From Synechococcus sp. Tobar12-5m-g (lineage in GTDB: Bacteria; Cyanobacteriota; Cyanobacteriia; PCC-6307; Cyanobiaceae): a stretch of DNA of 64,000 bases. Each line of letters starts with the position of its first letter. Position 1 is the stretch's first letter. Both the position numbers and the translations under genes were made by a program. Where the stretch lies: positions 30,912 through 94,911 of the forward strand of contig NZ_JAGQBB010000012.1 in assembly GCF_024345415.1 (NCBI RefSeq), in the 5' to 3' direction. This document shows positions 35,472-45,298 of this stretch, piece after piece. The notes under the pieces were generated by a model. That model searched no databases and was not told the DNA's origin. It worked only from the letters and a program-made list of their open reading frames with translations.

Positions 35472-38336
35472 GTGGCATTGCGTTCTCCGCCTCCGCCGCT
35501 GTTGGTCAAGGCCGCGGCTCTCCTCTCCCTTGCGGCCATCCTGCTGGGGGTGGTTGTTCCACGTCTGGGGGTCGAGTGGGAGTGGTTCGCCCAGTTCGGT
35601 TTCGAGTCGGTGGTGCTGCGCCGTTGGCTGCTACAGCTGATCACCTTTCTGCTGGTGATGGGGCTGGGGATCCCGCTCCAACTCCAGCAGCTGCAGCGCT
35701 GTTGGAATCTTCGCCAGCGGGCGGGGTCGAAAGTCCTGCCGCCCCAGCCCCTGTTCCGACTCGATCCAGGCTCCCTTGTGGGCTTTCTGGCCGTGCTGCT
35801 GATCCTGCTGGTCGGGGGCCTGGCCTACCTGGAGGTCCAGGCCAGGGGGTTGATCGCGGCCCCGTTCAGCGGGGATGTGATCAGCGGATTTCCTGTTTTG
35901 GCCGACCTTTCCCCGTGGCTGCTGGTTGGCCTTGGGGCCGTTCTGCTGTTCCCACTGCTCGTCTGGCCCCACACCACCCTGCGGCTGCTGATGGGCGCGG
36001 CCCTGCTGGGGTCGGCCACGGCCCTGGCCCGGGGCTGGAGCCTCTGGGTTCCAGCCCTGCTGGCGGTGCCCTTTGGTGAAGGGGATCCGCTCACGGGCTT
36101 CGATCTCAGCTTCACGGTGCTGCAGCTGCCAGCTGTGAGGCTCTTGCTCAGCGTTCTGTTCGCCCAGGCGACCGTGGGCCTGGCGGGCTGCCTCTGGCTC
36201 ACCTTCACCGAGGGCAACACCTTGAGTGATCTGCGCTTTGTTGGGCTGAGCCTGGAGCAGAAGGCGGTGCTCAAGCCCCAGATCGCCGTGCTGGCGATCG
36301 TGGCGGCGTTGAGCGCGGCGCTCAGCCCCTTCGATCTGATGGTGCAAGGCAGTGGGGTGGCCGCCGGTGCCGGCTTCGTCGACCTGCATGTTCGCCTGCC
36401 CCTGCGGTTGCTGCTTTCCCTGTTGCTGCTGCTCACGGCGCTCGGGCTGGTGGTGCCGATGCGCCGGCACTGGCTGCGGCGGCTCATCCTGGTGCCCCTG
36501 GTGGGGACGGCCCTGCTGCTGCCGATCGCCGAATTTCTGGTGGCACCCCTTGTGCAGCGCCTCTGGGTGGAACCCCGCGAGTTGCTGGTGGAGTCGCCCT
36601 ATCTGGCCCGCAGCATTCGCGCCACCCGCAGCGCCTTTGGCCTCAAGCACGTTATGGAGCGCACCTTGAAGCCCCGCCAGGTGCTGACGCCCGCCGATCT
36701 GAGGGCCGCCCCTGGCACCCTGGCCAACATTCGTCTTTGGGACAGCAGGCCCCTGCTGGCCGCCAACCGGCAGCTCCAGCAACTGCGGCTCTACTACAGC
36801 TTCCCCTCTGCGGCGGTGGATCGCTACGTGCTGGGCGATCCAGCCCGGATCACGGCGTCCCAGCAGGTGCTGATCGCCGCCCGGGAGATCGACCCCAGCG
36901 CCCTGCCAACGGGGTCTCGCACCTGGTTGAACCGGCATCTGATCTTCACCCACGGCTATGGCTTCACGGTGACACCCGTGAACACCTTCGGCTCCGATGG
37001 CCTGCCCTCCTTCTTCGTGAAGGATCTGGGCCGGAACCTCCGGGTGCAAGGAAACGCCGAGCTTGGCATCAGCGACGCCAGTGCCCGACAGGCCTTCCCG
37101 GTGGGCCGCCCGCGCCTCTATTACGGATCGGCTCCTGCTCCCTATGCGATTGCCCCCACCAAGGTGGAGGAGTTCGACTATCCCGACGGGGAAGTGAACT
37201 TCTGGAACCACTTCGAAGGGGAGCTGGGGATCGGTCTTGGCAATGCCTGGCAACGCTTCAAGGCAGCCGCTTACCTGGGAGAGCCCCGGGTGTTGTTCAG
37301 CGGATCCTTCACCCCCCGATCGCTTCTGTTGCTGAGGCGGCAGGTGAAAGAGCGGCTCCGGGCCCTGGCCCCCTTCCTGTCCTTCGAAAGCGAGCCCTAT
37401 CTGGTCACCGTCGAGCTGAGGGACAGACCGGGCCATCGCCCCGGGCAGCACCAGTACTGGATGCTCGATGGCTTCACCACCAGCCGCAGCTACCCCTACA
37501 GCGAAGCCAACCCCGGCGGAATCCGCTATTTCCGCAATCCCGTCAAGGTCGTGGTGGATGCCCACGATGGTCGGCTCTGGCTGTATGTCAGTGATCCGTC
37601 CGATCCGATTCTTCGCACCTGGCAGAGGGCCTTCCCCGAGCTGTTCCAGCCGCTGGCGGCGATGCCCAAGCCATTGCTCAAGCACATCCGGGTGCCGATC
37701 AGCCAGTTTGCGATTCAATCGGAGCGGTTGCTCCGCTATCACGTCACCGATGTGCGAACCTTCTACAACGGCGAGGATAAATGGGCGGTGCCATCGGAGA
37801 TCTATGACTCCAAAACCGTGCCGGTACAGCCGTATCACGCCACCTTGCAACTTCCAGGGGAAAACTCACCGGAATTCGTGTTGCTGCTTCCCTTCTCACC
37901 GGTGAGGCGATCGAACCTGGTGGGCTGGCTGGCCGCCCGCAACGATCCTCCGAACTATGGCGAGCTGCTGCTGGTGCGGTTCCCGCAGCAACGCCTCCTG
38001 CTGGGCCCGGAGCAGATCAGCTCCCTGATCGCCCAGGACCCGCAGATCAGCCTTCAGTTCGGCCTCTGGGGCAGGGCCGGCGGCTCCCAGCTGGTCCGCG
38101 GCAACCTGCTAGTGCTGCCGGTGGGCGAAGGTTTGCTCTATGTCGAGCCGATCTACCTGCGCTCCAAGGACACCAACCTGCCCACCCTGGTGCGGGTGGT
38201 GGTGACTGATGGCAGGCGATTCGTGATGGAGCGGGACCTGGCCACCGCCCTGGAGAAGCTGGTGTCGGCGACGGAGCTGGGCTCGCCACCGCCGATCGCC
38301 ACCGTTGCGCCCCCAGCTGCCAAACCTCTGCCGTGA
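35472..38336 (+). CDS. UPF0182-family large membrane protein
   Basis: A 954-residue protein with about seven hydrophobic helices in the first ~370 residues and a large extracytoplasmic part. The latter carries NIRLWDSRPLLAANRQLQQL, RTWLNRHLIFTHGYGFTVTP and YYGSAPAPYAIAPTKVEEFD, the conserved core of UPF0182. The C-terminus is soluble and rich in beta segments (QLPGENSPEFVLLLPFSPVR). Function is unknown across bacteria. GTG start. Divergent from thrC and convergent with fba. Confidence 0.92.
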   Translation: MALRSPPPPLLVKAAALLSLAAILLGVVVPRLGVEWEWFAQFGFESVVLRRWLLQLITFLLVMGLGIPLQLQQLQRCWNLRQRAGSKVLPPQPLFRLDPGSLVGFLAVLLILLVGGLAYLEVQARGLIAAPFSGDVISGFPVLADLSPWLLVGLGAVLLFPLLVWPHTTLRLLMGAALLGSATALARGWSLWVPALLAVPFGEGDPLTGFDLSFTVLQLPAVRLLLSVLFAQATVGLAGCLWLTFTEGNTLSDLRFVGLSLEQKAVLKPQIAVLAIVAALSAALSPFDLMVQGSGVAAGAGFVDLHVRLPLRLLLSLLLLLTALGLVVPMRRHWLRRLILVPLVGTALLLPIAEFLVAPLVQRLWVEPRELLVESPYLARSIRATRSAFGLKHVMERTLKPRQVLTPADLRAAPGTLANIRLWDSRPLLAANRQLQQLRLYYSFPSAAVDRYVLGDPARITASQQVLIAAREIDPSALPTGSRTWLNRHLIFTHGYGFTVTPVNTFGSDGLPSFFVKDLGRNLRVQGNAELGISDASARQAFPVGRPRLYYGSAPAPYAIAPTKVEEFDYPDGEVNFWNHFEGELGIGLGNAWQRFKAAAYLGEPRVLFSGSFTPRSLLLLRRQVKERLRALAPFLSFESEPYLVTVELRDRPGHRPGQHQYWMLDGFTTSRSYPYSEANPGGIRYFRNPVKVVVDAHDGRLWLYVSDPSDPILRTWQRAFPELFQPLAAMPKPLLKHIRVPISQFAIQSERLLRYHVTDVRTFYNGEDKWAVPSEIYDSKTVPVQPYHATLQLPGENSPEFVLLLPFSPVRRSNLVGWLAARNDPPNYGELLLVRFPQQRLLLGPEQISSLIAQDPQISLQFGLWGRAGGSQLVRGNLLVLPVGEGLLYVEPIYLRSKDTNLPTLVRVVVTDGRRFVMERDLATALEKLVSATELGSPPPIATVAPPAAKPLP

Positions 38337-38404
38337 GGCGGCCAAAAAAATGGGGGTAGCTTGCGCCGCCCCATCCTCAGCCCATCGGGCCTGAACGGAC
38401 CTGC

Positions 38405-39478
38405 TCAGACCGCGACGGCCGTCTTGGGATCCAAGCTGCCCTTGGCGTAGAGCTCGGCGTAGTAGTTGATGTTCTGCTGCTTGATCTTGCTGGCCTGGCC
38501 GGCGCACCAGAACTGCTGATAACGATCGAGGCACACCTTCTTCATGTAGGCCCGGGCAGGCTTGTTGAAGTGACGGGGATCAAAGTTGGCGGGATCCTTG
38601 GCGGCCGCCTCACGGACGGCGGCGGTGAAGGCCAGGCGGTTGTCGGTGTCGATGTTGATCTTCCGCACACCGTTGCGGATGCCGTTCTGGATTTCCTCCA
38701 CAGGCACCCCGTAGGTTTCGGGGATGGCGCCACCGTATTGGTTGATCATGTCGAGCCATTCCTGGGGAACGGAGCTGGAACCATGCATCACCAGGTGAGT
38801 GTTGGGGATGGCCTTGTGGATCTCGGCGATCCGGGAGATGGCCAGCACCTCTCCGGTGGGTTTGCGGGTGAACTTGTAGGCGCCGTGGCTGGTGCCGATC
38901 GCGATCGCCAGGGCGTCCACCCTGGTTTTCGCCACGAAGTCGGCCGCTTCGGCGGGGTCGGTGAGCAGCTGGTCGCGGGAGAGGGCGCCATCGAAACCAT
39001 GGCCGTCCTCCGCTTCACCCTTGCCGGTTTCGAGGGAACCCAGGCAACCGAGTTCGCCTTCCACACTCACGCCGATGGCATGGGCCACGTCCACCACTTC
39101 CTTGGTGACGGCCACGTTGTACTCGTAGCTGGCCGGAGTCTTGGCGTCAGCCTCCAGCGAGCCATCCATCATCACCGAGGTGAAGCCGTTGGCGGCAGCA
39201 CCGAAGCAGGTGGCGGGGCTGTTGCCATGGTCCTGGTGCATCACCACCGGGATGCCGGGATAGGTTTCCACGGCCGCAAGGATCAGGTGGCGCAGAAAGT
39301 TCTCACCGGCGTACTGGCGGGCACCGCGGGAGGCCTGCAGGATGACGGGGCTGTCGGTTTCGTAGGCAGCCTCCATGATCGACTGCACCTGCTCAAGGTT
39401 GTTGACGTTGAAGGCGGGGATGCCATAGCCGTTCTCAGCGGCGTGGTCGAGGAGCAGCCGAAGCGGAACGAGGGCCAT
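38405..39478 (-). CDS. fba: Class II fructose-bisphosphate aldolase (Calvin-cycle type)
   Basis: A 357-residue zinc enzyme that joins triose phosphates to fructose 1,6-bisphosphate and sedoheptulose 1,7-bisphosphate. N-terminus [20 protein letters not shown], zinc ligands in VMHQDHGNS and [10 protein letters not shown], Glu in VEGELGCLG, and [13 protein letters not shown]. The insertion pattern and length fit the CbbA/FbaA type of phototrophs. A 94-bp gap upstream separates it from the oxidoreductase gene and should hold the promoter, though no box was convincing. Confidence 0.95.
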   Translation of the reverse strand: MALVPLRLLLDHAAENGYGIPAFNVNNLEQVQSIMEAAYETDSPVILQASRGARQYAGENFLRHLILAAVETYPGIPVVMHQDHGNSPATCFGAAANGFTSVMMDGSLEADAKTPASYEYNVAVTKEVVDVAHAIGVSVEGELGCLGSLETGKGEAEDGHGFDGALSRDQLLTDPAEAADFVAKTRVDALAIAIGTSHGAYKFTRKPTGEVLAISRIAEIHKAIPNTHLVMHGSSSVPQEWLDMINQYGGAIPETYGVPVEEIQNGIRNGVRKINIDTDNRLAFTAAVREAAAKDPANFDPRHFNKPARAYMKKVCLDRYQQFWCAGQASKIKQQNINYYAELYAKGSLDPKTAVAV

Positions 39479-39572
39479 GGTGAAAACCTCTGGTGGAAGT
39501 GGTGAATGGAGCGTCGATGGCGCCCGTGAACGGACGTACGACGATCAGGGACCCAACGGGGTTGGGGGGAGT

Positions 39573-40682
39573 CTAGGTGATGCTCAGGCGTTGGCCTGTT
39601 TCAGCTGACGCCAGGGCCAGATCACAGCAACGCTGGCTGCGATAGCCCTCATGGAGGCCGGGCACCATCGGTCTGCCCTCGCGCACACTGGCACTCCAGG
39701 CCGAATGGATGGCCAGCACTGGCGCGATGCGGCCATCGGCCCAGGTGCGGGGGAAAGCGAAACGGGGATCGATCGGGACCGGCTGGAGGGGGGCCGTGCC
39801 GCTGGCGCGCCAGAGCTGGAAGCCGTGCACGTAGTCGGCTTGATTGTCGCTGCCGAGCACCAGGGCGCCTTCGCTCCCATGCAGCTCCAGCCAGCAGCCC
39901 CGCCCAGCTCGGGTGACAGAGGACAGGCTGAGCTGGGCGGGGACCCGATCCGACCCCCCATGCTCCAGGTCGATGGAGACCAGAGCGATGTCGTCGGCAT
40001 CCACTGGCCCCACCCCTCCACTGCCATCGGCCAGGGGCCTGGATGGGATGGCGGTGGAGAGGGAGGCCGCCAGGGAGGTGGATGGGCCGATCAGCCAATG
40101 CAGCATGTCGAAGGCATGGCTGCCCAGGGCGCCGAGCACACCACCGCCTTCGCTGCGCTGGGAATACCAGCTCCAGGGTCTTTGGGCATCGGCGCGGCTG
40201 CCCATCAGCCAATCCAGCTTCACCAGCCAAGGCTCGCCGATGGACCCCTCAGCCAGCAGGGTTTCGAGTTGGCGAAACATCGGCACGGCCCGGTATTCGA
40301 AATCGACCGCCACACTCAGGCCGGCGGCCATGGCCAGTCGTTGCAGCTCCAGGACCTGCTCGGCCGCCAGGCAGACCGGTTTTTCGAGCAGGAGGTGCTT
40401 GCCCGCCTGGAGGGCGGCGCGGGCCAGGGCATGGCGCAGGGCCGGTGGGGTCGCGATCACCACCGCATCGACGGCCGGGTGGGCGAGCAGGGCATCGAAA
40501 TCGGAGAACCCGGGCAATTCGGCTGATCGGCAGGCGACTTCGAGGCGGGCCGGACGGGGGTGCCAGAGCGCCACCGGTTCGGTGTCCGGGCAGGCCCGCA
40601 GGGCTGGCAGGTGAACCTTCTCCCCAAAGCCCAGTCCGGCCACGGCGACTCGGAGGGACGAGGCTGGGGAACGGGTGTTCAT
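39573..40682 (-). CDS. Gfo/Idh/MocA-family oxidoreductase
   Basis: A 369-residue NAD(P)-dependent oxidoreductase. The N-terminal Rossmann domain has VAVAGLGFGEKVHLPAL and VVIATPPALRHALARAALQA, followed by the family signature GKHLLLEKPVCL. The C-terminal alpha/beta domain includes [19 protein letters not shown]. Substrate, probably a sugar or inositol derivative, cannot be told. It is followed by fba on the same strand, and its ATG overlaps the stop of the small exported protein gene. Confidence 0.88.
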   Translation of the reverse strand: MNTRSPASSLRVAVAGLGFGEKVHLPALRACPDTEPVALWHPRPARLEVACRSAELPGFSDFDALLAHPAVDAVVIATPPALRHALARAALQAGKHLLLEKPVCLAAEQVLELQRLAMAAGLSVAVDFEYRAVPMFRQLETLLAEGSIGEPWLVKLDWLMGSRADAQRPWSWYSQRSEGGGVLGALGSHAFDMLHWLIGPSTSLAASLSTAIPSRPLADGSGGVGPVDADDIALVSIDLEHGGSDRVPAQLSLSSVTRAGRGCWLELHGSEGALVLGSDNQADYVHGFQLWRASGTAPLQPVPIDPRFAFPRTWADGRIAPVLAIHSAWSASVREGRPMVPGLHEGYRSQRCCDLALASAETGQRLSIT

Positions 40683-41086
40683 CCTCTGGCCAGCAGAGGT
40701 TCGCCGGCCACGCAGGCTTCCTCCAGAACCGCGCTAATCAGGGCATCGCCCGCAGCGGGTTGCCAGCTGGCCCTGAAGCGGGGCAGGCCATTGACGGAGG
40801 TGTCGCGGAACCGTTGCTGGGCACAGTCGATCTCCATGACATACAGACCCCCGGCTCGGCTGGTGTCTTCAGGCTTGAAGCGGCTCAGCACAGAGAGGAA
40901 CCCATCCGGGCTGCGCCGCAGGCTGCCCTCATCCCACCATTGCTGCCCTTCGGAACTGGCCGGGACTTCCTTCCAGCTGACCGGACCGGCCAGGGCCGGC
41001 AAGGGTAAGGCCAGGCTGAGCGCCACCAGGAGTGCCATCACCAGTGAGGCCGTCACCCTGCCGATCCGTGTCGTGATGTTTCCCAT
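40679..41086 (-). CDS. Small exported protein of unknown function
   Basis: A 135-residue protein with a clear Sec signal peptide (VTASLVMALLVALSLALPLP, cleavage probably after ALA at residue ~33). The mature domain contains YVMEIDCAQQRFRDTSVNG and two cysteines that may pair (IDCAQ and EEACVAG). Its stop overlaps the oxidoreductase start (ATGA), and it begins 2 bp after accD. Family not recognised; similar small periplasmic proteins exist in cyanobacteria. Confidence 0.72.
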   Translation of the reverse strand: MGNITTRIGRVTASLVMALLVALSLALPLPALAGPVSWKEVPASSEGQQWWDEGSLRRSPDGFLSVLSRFKPEDTSRAGGLYVMEIDCAQQRFRDTSVNGLPRFRASWQPAAGDALISAVLEEACVAGEPLLARG

Positions 41087-41088
41087 GG

Positions 41089-41964
41089 TCAGGCCGCCAC
41101 GGCCAGGCCGCAGCCGTGCAGCCGCAGCAGGCTGGAGAGGGTGGCCTTGAGGCGGGTGCGGGGCACGATGTGGTCGATGAAGCCGTGGTCCTGGAGGTAC
41201 TCCGCTGTCTGGAAGCCGTCGGGCAGTTTCTCCCGCAGGGTCTGCTCGATCACCCGGCGGCCGGCGAAGCCGATCAGGGCCTTGGGTTCGGCCAGGATCA
41301 GGTCGCCGAGCATGGCGAAGCTGGCTGTGACCCCGCCGGTGGTCGGGTGGGTGAGCAGGGGGATGTAGAGAAGTTCGGCCTGGCGGTGCCGCTGCAGCGC
41401 CCCGGACACCTTGGCCATCTGCATCAGGCTGAGCATCCCCTCCTGCATGCGGGCGCCGCCGGAAGCGCAGACGATCACCACGGGGACGCGCCGCTCCGTG
41501 GCGGCCTCGATCAGGCGCGTGAGCTTCTCGCCCACCACCGATCCCATCGAACCGCCCATGAAGCGAAAATCCATCACCCCCAGGGCCAGGGGCATGCCAT
41601 CCAGCCGGCCGAAGCCGGTCACGACGGCATCTCGGAGGCCGGTGCTGCTCTGACTGTCAAGGATGCGATCGGCGTAGCTGCGTCGGTCCTTGAAGGCGAG
41701 GGGATCGGTGGGGGCCAGGTCGCGATCGATCGGCTCAAAGCTACCCTCGTCGGCCATCAGGAGCAGCCGTGCGCTGCTGTCGAGGCGGTGGTGGTGGCCG
41801 CAGCCGCTGCAGACGCTGGCATTGGCGATCAGATCCTTGCGGTAGACCACCAGAGAGCATTCGGGGCATTTGCTCCAGAGGCCGTCCCCGTCTTCAACAT
41901 CCTGGGTGGCCCGCACCACTGGGGTGGCCTTGCGGCGATCGGCGAACCAGTCGAACAGCGACAT
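41089..41964 (-). CDS. accD: Acetyl-CoA carboxylase carboxyltransferase, beta subunit
   Basis: A 291-residue subunit of the heteromeric acetyl-CoA carboxylase, first step of fatty-acid synthesis. The N-terminal zinc ribbon has CPEC and CSGC, followed by the crotonase-like domain with [38 protein letters not shown] and [18 protein letters not shown]. Pairs with AccA encoded elsewhere. Followed 2 bp later by the small exported protein gene. Confidence 0.96.
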   Translation of the reverse strand: MSLFDWFADRRKATPVVRATQDVEDGDGLWSKCPECSLVVYRKDLIANASVCSGCGHHHRLDSSARLLLMADEGSFEPIDRDLAPTDPLAFKDRRSYADRILDSQSSTGLRDAVVTGFGRLDGMPLALGVMDFRFMGGSMGSVVGEKLTRLIEAATERRVPVVIVCASGGARMQEGMLSLMQMAKVSGALQRHRQAELLYIPLLTHPTTGGVTASFAMLGDLILAEPKALIGFAGRRVIEQTLREKLPDGFQTAEYLQDHGFIDHIVPRTRLKATLSSLLRLHGCGLAVAA

Positions 41965-42010
41965 GGATGATCAGCAGGATCAAGGCGATCCCTCCATTAA
42001 AGGGCGCTGC

Positions 42011-42844
42011 CTAAACGCCGACGCCTCTGATCCAGGCCGCGTGCTGCCGCAACCACCAGGCCTCCCCCGCCAGCCATACGGCAAGGCCCCCGAAGGCCAG
42101 GAACGGGCCGAAGGGAAAGGGTTCCTGGGGCCCGAGCCGTCCGCTCAGCCGGGCCGCTACGCCCACCAAGGCGCCAGAGAACACCGCCAGCGTCACCGCC
42201 ACCCCCAGCCCCACAATCCCAAGCCAGGCCCCCAGCAGGGCGGTGAGCTTGGCGTCGCCGAGGCCAAGGGCGGGTCTGCCGATCAGCCGCTCCACCAGGG
42301 CGCTCAGGGCCTCGAAGGCGAGCAGGCCGATCGCCGCGGCCAGCAGATGGTTGAGCAGCAGGGCGCGGGCGAGGATGGGAGACTGACTCAGTCCAAGGAC
42401 GGTGGTGACGGCTAGACCGAGCAGCAGGCCCCAGCGGCAGAGGGATTCCGGCAGCCAGAGGTGGTCGCAGTCGATCAGCACCAGGGGAACCAGCCAGCTC
42501 ACCAGCAGCCAGCCGGCCAGCAGCAGCAACCAGGCCGGCGGTGAGCCCATCCCCCCCGGCCTTGCCAGCAGCACCGCCACCCAGAGGACGGCGGTGAGCA
42601 GTTCCACCAGGGGATAGCGCCGGCCGATTGACCCCTGGCAATGGCCACACCGGCCGCGGCGCAGCAGCCAGCCCAACAGCGGCAGGTTGTCGTGCCAGGC
42701 GAGGCTGATCCCGCAGTGGGGGCAGCGGCTGGGGGGAGCCAGCAGGGATTCCCTGCGGGGCAGCCGCCAGGCCACCACATTGAGGAAGCTGCCGACGCAG
42801 GCGCCCAGAACGGCGGCCAGCAGGGCCAGCGCTGGATCGATCAT
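42011..42844 (-). CDS. pilD: Type IV prepilin leader peptidase/N-methyltransferase
   Basis: A 277-residue membrane aspartyl protease that cleaves and methylates type IV pilins. The N-terminal cytoplasmic loop has the zinc-binding cysteines (CPHCGISLAWHDNLPLLGW and CGHCQG). The catalytic aspartates are in VLIDCDHLWLP and LGLGDAKLTALLG. About seven to eight helices. Its ATG overlaps the stop of the upstream gene (ATGA). Its presence implies pili or competence pseudopili; no pilin gene is in the window. Confidence 0.93.
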   Translation of the reverse strand: MIDPALALLAAVLGACVGSFLNVVAWRLPRRESLLAPPSRCPHCGISLAWHDNLPLLGWLLRRGRCGHCQGSIGRRYPLVELLTAVLWVAVLLARPGGMGSPPAWLLLLAGWLLVSWLVPLVLIDCDHLWLPESLCRWGLLLGLAVTTVLGLSQSPILARALLLNHLLAAAIGLLAFEALSALVERLIGRPALGLGDAKLTALLGAWLGIVGLGVAVTLAVFSGALVGVAARLSGRLGPQEPFPFGPFLAFGGLAVWLAGEAWWLRQHAAWIRGVGV

Positions 42845-43212
42845 GGTCCGCGGGAGCTGCGGGGGCGGCCATGGCGGCTGCGGATCAGCTCCAGGGGCAC
42901 GTACTGCTCATCCGGCAGCAGCACCGGCGCTTCAAAGACCACCCGGCCCTGGATCGTGCCCTGGGCTGTGCGGCCCTGCAGCACGATTCCGATCGGCACC
43001 CCACCGCCCGGACATTGTTCGAAGTAGTGGAAATAGATCTGGCGGGCGCGGCTTAGCACATCCCCACTGTTGATCTGATCCCACCGCAGTGGGCTGACAC
43101 CCTGGCCGGCCGCTCCGCGGATCACAAAGGAGGGCGCGGAGCTGGAGGGGGTCGAATCCGGTGGTGTGGAGGGTGGTGGGGTGGGGGGTGTGGTGAAGGA
43201 GATCGGCCTCAC
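42841..43212 (-). CDS. Conserved-looking small protein of unknown function
   Basis: A 123-residue protein. The first ~30 residues are Pro/Ser/Thr-rich and probably disordered. The rest forms a compact domain with INSGDVLSRARQIYFHYFEQ, CPGGGVPIGIVLQGRTAQGT and VLLPDEQYVPLELIRSRHGR. GTG at 43212 was chosen over a TTG one codon earlier. It lies between prk and pilD; coupling with pilD by 4-bp overlap suggests co-translation. I do not recognise a named family. Confidence 0.65.
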   Translation of the reverse strand: MRPISFTTPPTPPPSTPPDSTPSSSAPSFVIRGAAGQGVSPLRWDQINSGDVLSRARQIYFHYFEQCPGGGVPIGIVLQGRTAQGTIQGRVVFEAPVLLPDEQYVPLELIRSRHGRPRSSRGP

Positions 43213-43244
43213 CAAAGGGAAATCGGTGGCGAAAGCCTAATCGG

Positions 43245-44147
43245 TCAGAGCGACTTTTCTTTCTCCTCGATCATGCGATGGATGATTGGGGTGAGGATGA
43301 TCTCCATGGCGAATCCCATCTTGCCTCCATTGACCACGATGCTGGTGGGGCTCGACATGAAGGAGTCTTGGATCATGCGCAGCAGGTAGGAGAAGTCGAT
43401 CCCCCACTTCTCCCGGGCTCCCTTGCGGAAGTGAATGATCACGAAGCTTTCGTCGGGGCTGGGGATGTTCCGGCAGATGAATGGGTTGGAGGTGTCCACC
43501 GTGGGCACCCGCTGAAAGTTGATGTCCGTGCGGCTGAACTGGGGACAGATGTGATTGATGTAATCCGGCATGCGGCGCAGGATCGTGTCCACGATCGCCT
43601 CGGCCGAGTAACCCCGCTCGGCATTGTCACGGGAGATCTTCTGGATCCACTCCAGGTTGGCGATCGGCACCACGCCGATCAGCAGGTCCACCAGAGAGGC
43701 CACGTCATAGCCCTCGCCCACCACGCCGCCGTGGAGGCCTTCGTAGAAGAGGAGATCGGTGTTGGCCGCGATCGGTTCCCAGGGGGTGAACTGACCCGGT
43801 TCCAGAGCGGTGCCGAGCCGGCCGTTGTGCTGGGCGGCCTCCTCCAGGCTGTGCAGGTAGTAACGCTTGTCACCGGTGCCGGTTTCGCCATAGGAGCGGA
43901 ACAGTTCCTCCAGTTTGTCGAAGACGTTGGCCTCCGGACCGAAGTGCGAGAAGTTGGCGCCCGCCGCCTGGGCCTTGGCCATCTCCTGTTTCATCGGCCC
44001 CCGCTCAAAGCGGTGGTAGCTGTCCCCTTCCACCACTACCGGAGCGATGCCTTCCCGCTCGAAGATGTGCTCAAAGGCGCGTTTGACGGTGCTTGTCCCG
44101 GCGCCGGAGGAACCGGTGACAGCCACAATCGGGTGACGCTTGGACAT
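43245..44147 (-). CDS. prk: Phosphoribulokinase, class I (proteobacterial) type
   Basis: A 300-residue kinase making ribulose 1,5-bisphosphate, the CO2 acceptor. The P-loop at residues 12-20 is GSSGAGTST. VEGDSYHRFERGPMKQEM, LLFYEGLHGGVV, GVVPIANLEWIQKISRDNAE and INFQRVPTVDTSNPFICR match proteobacterial enzymes such as those of Rhodobacter. Cyanobacterial class II enzymes instead have a P-loop cysteine (GDSGCGKST) and a partner cysteine for redox control. Only two cysteines are seen here, HICPQF and FICRN, neither in those sites. Class I enzymes are usually octameric and NADH-activated rather than thioredoxin-regulated. Between leuB and a small unknown gene. Confidence 0.93.
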   Translation of the reverse strand: MSKRHPIVAVTGSSGAGTSTVKRAFEHIFEREGIAPVVVEGDSYHRFERGPMKQEMAKAQAAGANFSHFGPEANVFDKLEELFRSYGETGTGDKRYYLHSLEEAAQHNGRLGTALEPGQFTPWEPIAANTDLLFYEGLHGGVVGEGYDVASLVDLLIGVVPIANLEWIQKISRDNAERGYSAEAIVDTILRRMPDYINHICPQFSRTDINFQRVPTVDTSNPFICRNIPSPDESFVIIHFRKGAREKWGIDFSYLLRMIQDSFMSSPTSIVVNGGKMGFAMEIILTPIIHRMIEEKEKSL

Positions 44148-44191
44148 CGGCGACAGGGAGGGAAGGGAAACCGAGTTTCGCAGGTCGCCGG

Positions 44192-45265
44192 TCAGAGGGC
44201 CGCCAGCACCAGCTCCCCCATCCGCTTGCAGCCCACCGGGGTGTCGCCGGGGCCGGCCAGATCGGCGGTGCGATGGCCGGCCGTCAGCACCCGGTCGACG
44301 GCTGCCTCCAAATCGGTGGCGGCGGCCGGCTGTTTCAGGCCCACCCGCAGCAGCATGGCGGCCGAGAGCACCATCGCTAACGGGTTGGCCTTGTCGGTGC
44401 CGGCGATGTCCGGCGCGGAACCGTGCACCGGCTCGAACAGCCCTGGGCCGCTCGAGCCAAGCGACGCGGAGGGGAGCATGCCGATGCTGCCGGTGAGCAT
44501 GGCGGCCTCGTCGCTGAGGATGTCGCCGAACAGGTTGCTGGTGAGCAGCACATCGAACTGCTTCGGGGCCCGTACCAGTTGCATCGCTGCGTTGTCGACG
44601 TAGAGGTGACTGAGTTCCACCGAGGGATAATCGGCGCTGATGGCCTCCACCCGGTCGCGCCAGAGCTGGCTGACATCGAGCACGTTCGCCTTGTCGACGC
44701 TGCACAGGCTCCCGCCGCGTTCGCTGGCCAATTGGAAGCCCACCCGGGCGATCCGGTCGATTTCGAAATCGCTGTAGGCCATCGTGTTGAAGGCCCGCAC
44801 GTGGCCATCGGCCTCCACCCGGCCCTTGGGGGTACCGAAGTAGATGCCGCCGGTGAGCTCCCGCACCACCACCAGGTCCACCCCCTCGATCACTTCGGCC
44901 TTGAGGCTGCTGGCACCAGCCAGGGCGGGAATGATCTTCACCGGGCGCAGGTTGGCGAACAGCTCCAGGCCGGAGCGCAGGCCGAGCAGCCCGCTTTCGG
45001 GACGCTGCGCCCTGGGCAGGTTGTCGTAGCGGGGGCCGCCGATCGCGGCCAGCAGCACGGCGTCGCTTCGCCGGCAGGCCGCGAGCGTGCTGGCCGGAAG
45101 GGGCTCCCCGCAGGCGTCGATCGCGGCGCCACCGATCGGCTGCGCGTCGTAGATCAGCGAGAAGCCGTGGCGGCCTGCCACCGCATCGAGCAGACCTCTG
45201 GCCACCGCGGTGATCTCCGGACCGATGCCGTCACCGGGCAGGAGGGTGATCCGGTAGCTGGTCAT
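44192..45265 (-). CDS. leuB: 3-isopropylmalate dehydrogenase
   Basis: A 357-residue NAD-dependent enzyme of leucine synthesis. N-terminus [20 protein letters not shown], substrate arginines in [48 protein letters not shown] with the Lys/Asn pair, metal-binding aspartates in [14 protein letters not shown], and the NAD site [18 protein letters not shown] at 45265 was chosen over an upstream extension. It is followed by prk after 44 bp and preceded by lpxD by 33 bp. Confidence 0.96.
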   Translation of the reverse strand: MTSYRITLLPGDGIGPEITAVARGLLDAVAGRHGFSLIYDAQPIGGAAIDACGEPLPASTLAACRRSDAVLLAAIGGPRYDNLPRAQRPESGLLGLRSGLELFANLRPVKIIPALAGASSLKAEVIEGVDLVVVRELTGGIYFGTPKGRVEADGHVRAFNTMAYSDFEIDRIARVGFQLASERGGSLCSVDKANVLDVSQLWRDRVEAISADYPSVELSHLYVDNAAMQLVRAPKQFDVLLTSNLFGDILSDEAAMLTGSIGMLPSASLGSSGPGLFEPVHGSAPDIAGTDKANPLAMVLSAAMLLRVGLKQPAAATDLEAAVDRVLTAGHRTADLAGPGDTPVGCKRMGELVLAAL

Positions 45266-45298
45266 GAAGGCCGGTTCGGGCGGAAGCAAGCAGCGAGG

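Noticed and set aside
35631..37850. 739-codon minus-strand frame opposite UPF0182
   Set aside because: Shadow of a recognised family; Gln/His/Gly-rich composition.
38337..38404. Possible bidirectional terminator between UPF0182 and fba
   Set aside because: Short GGCGGC/GCCGCC pairing with a 22-nt loop and a run of A on the wrong side; not supported.
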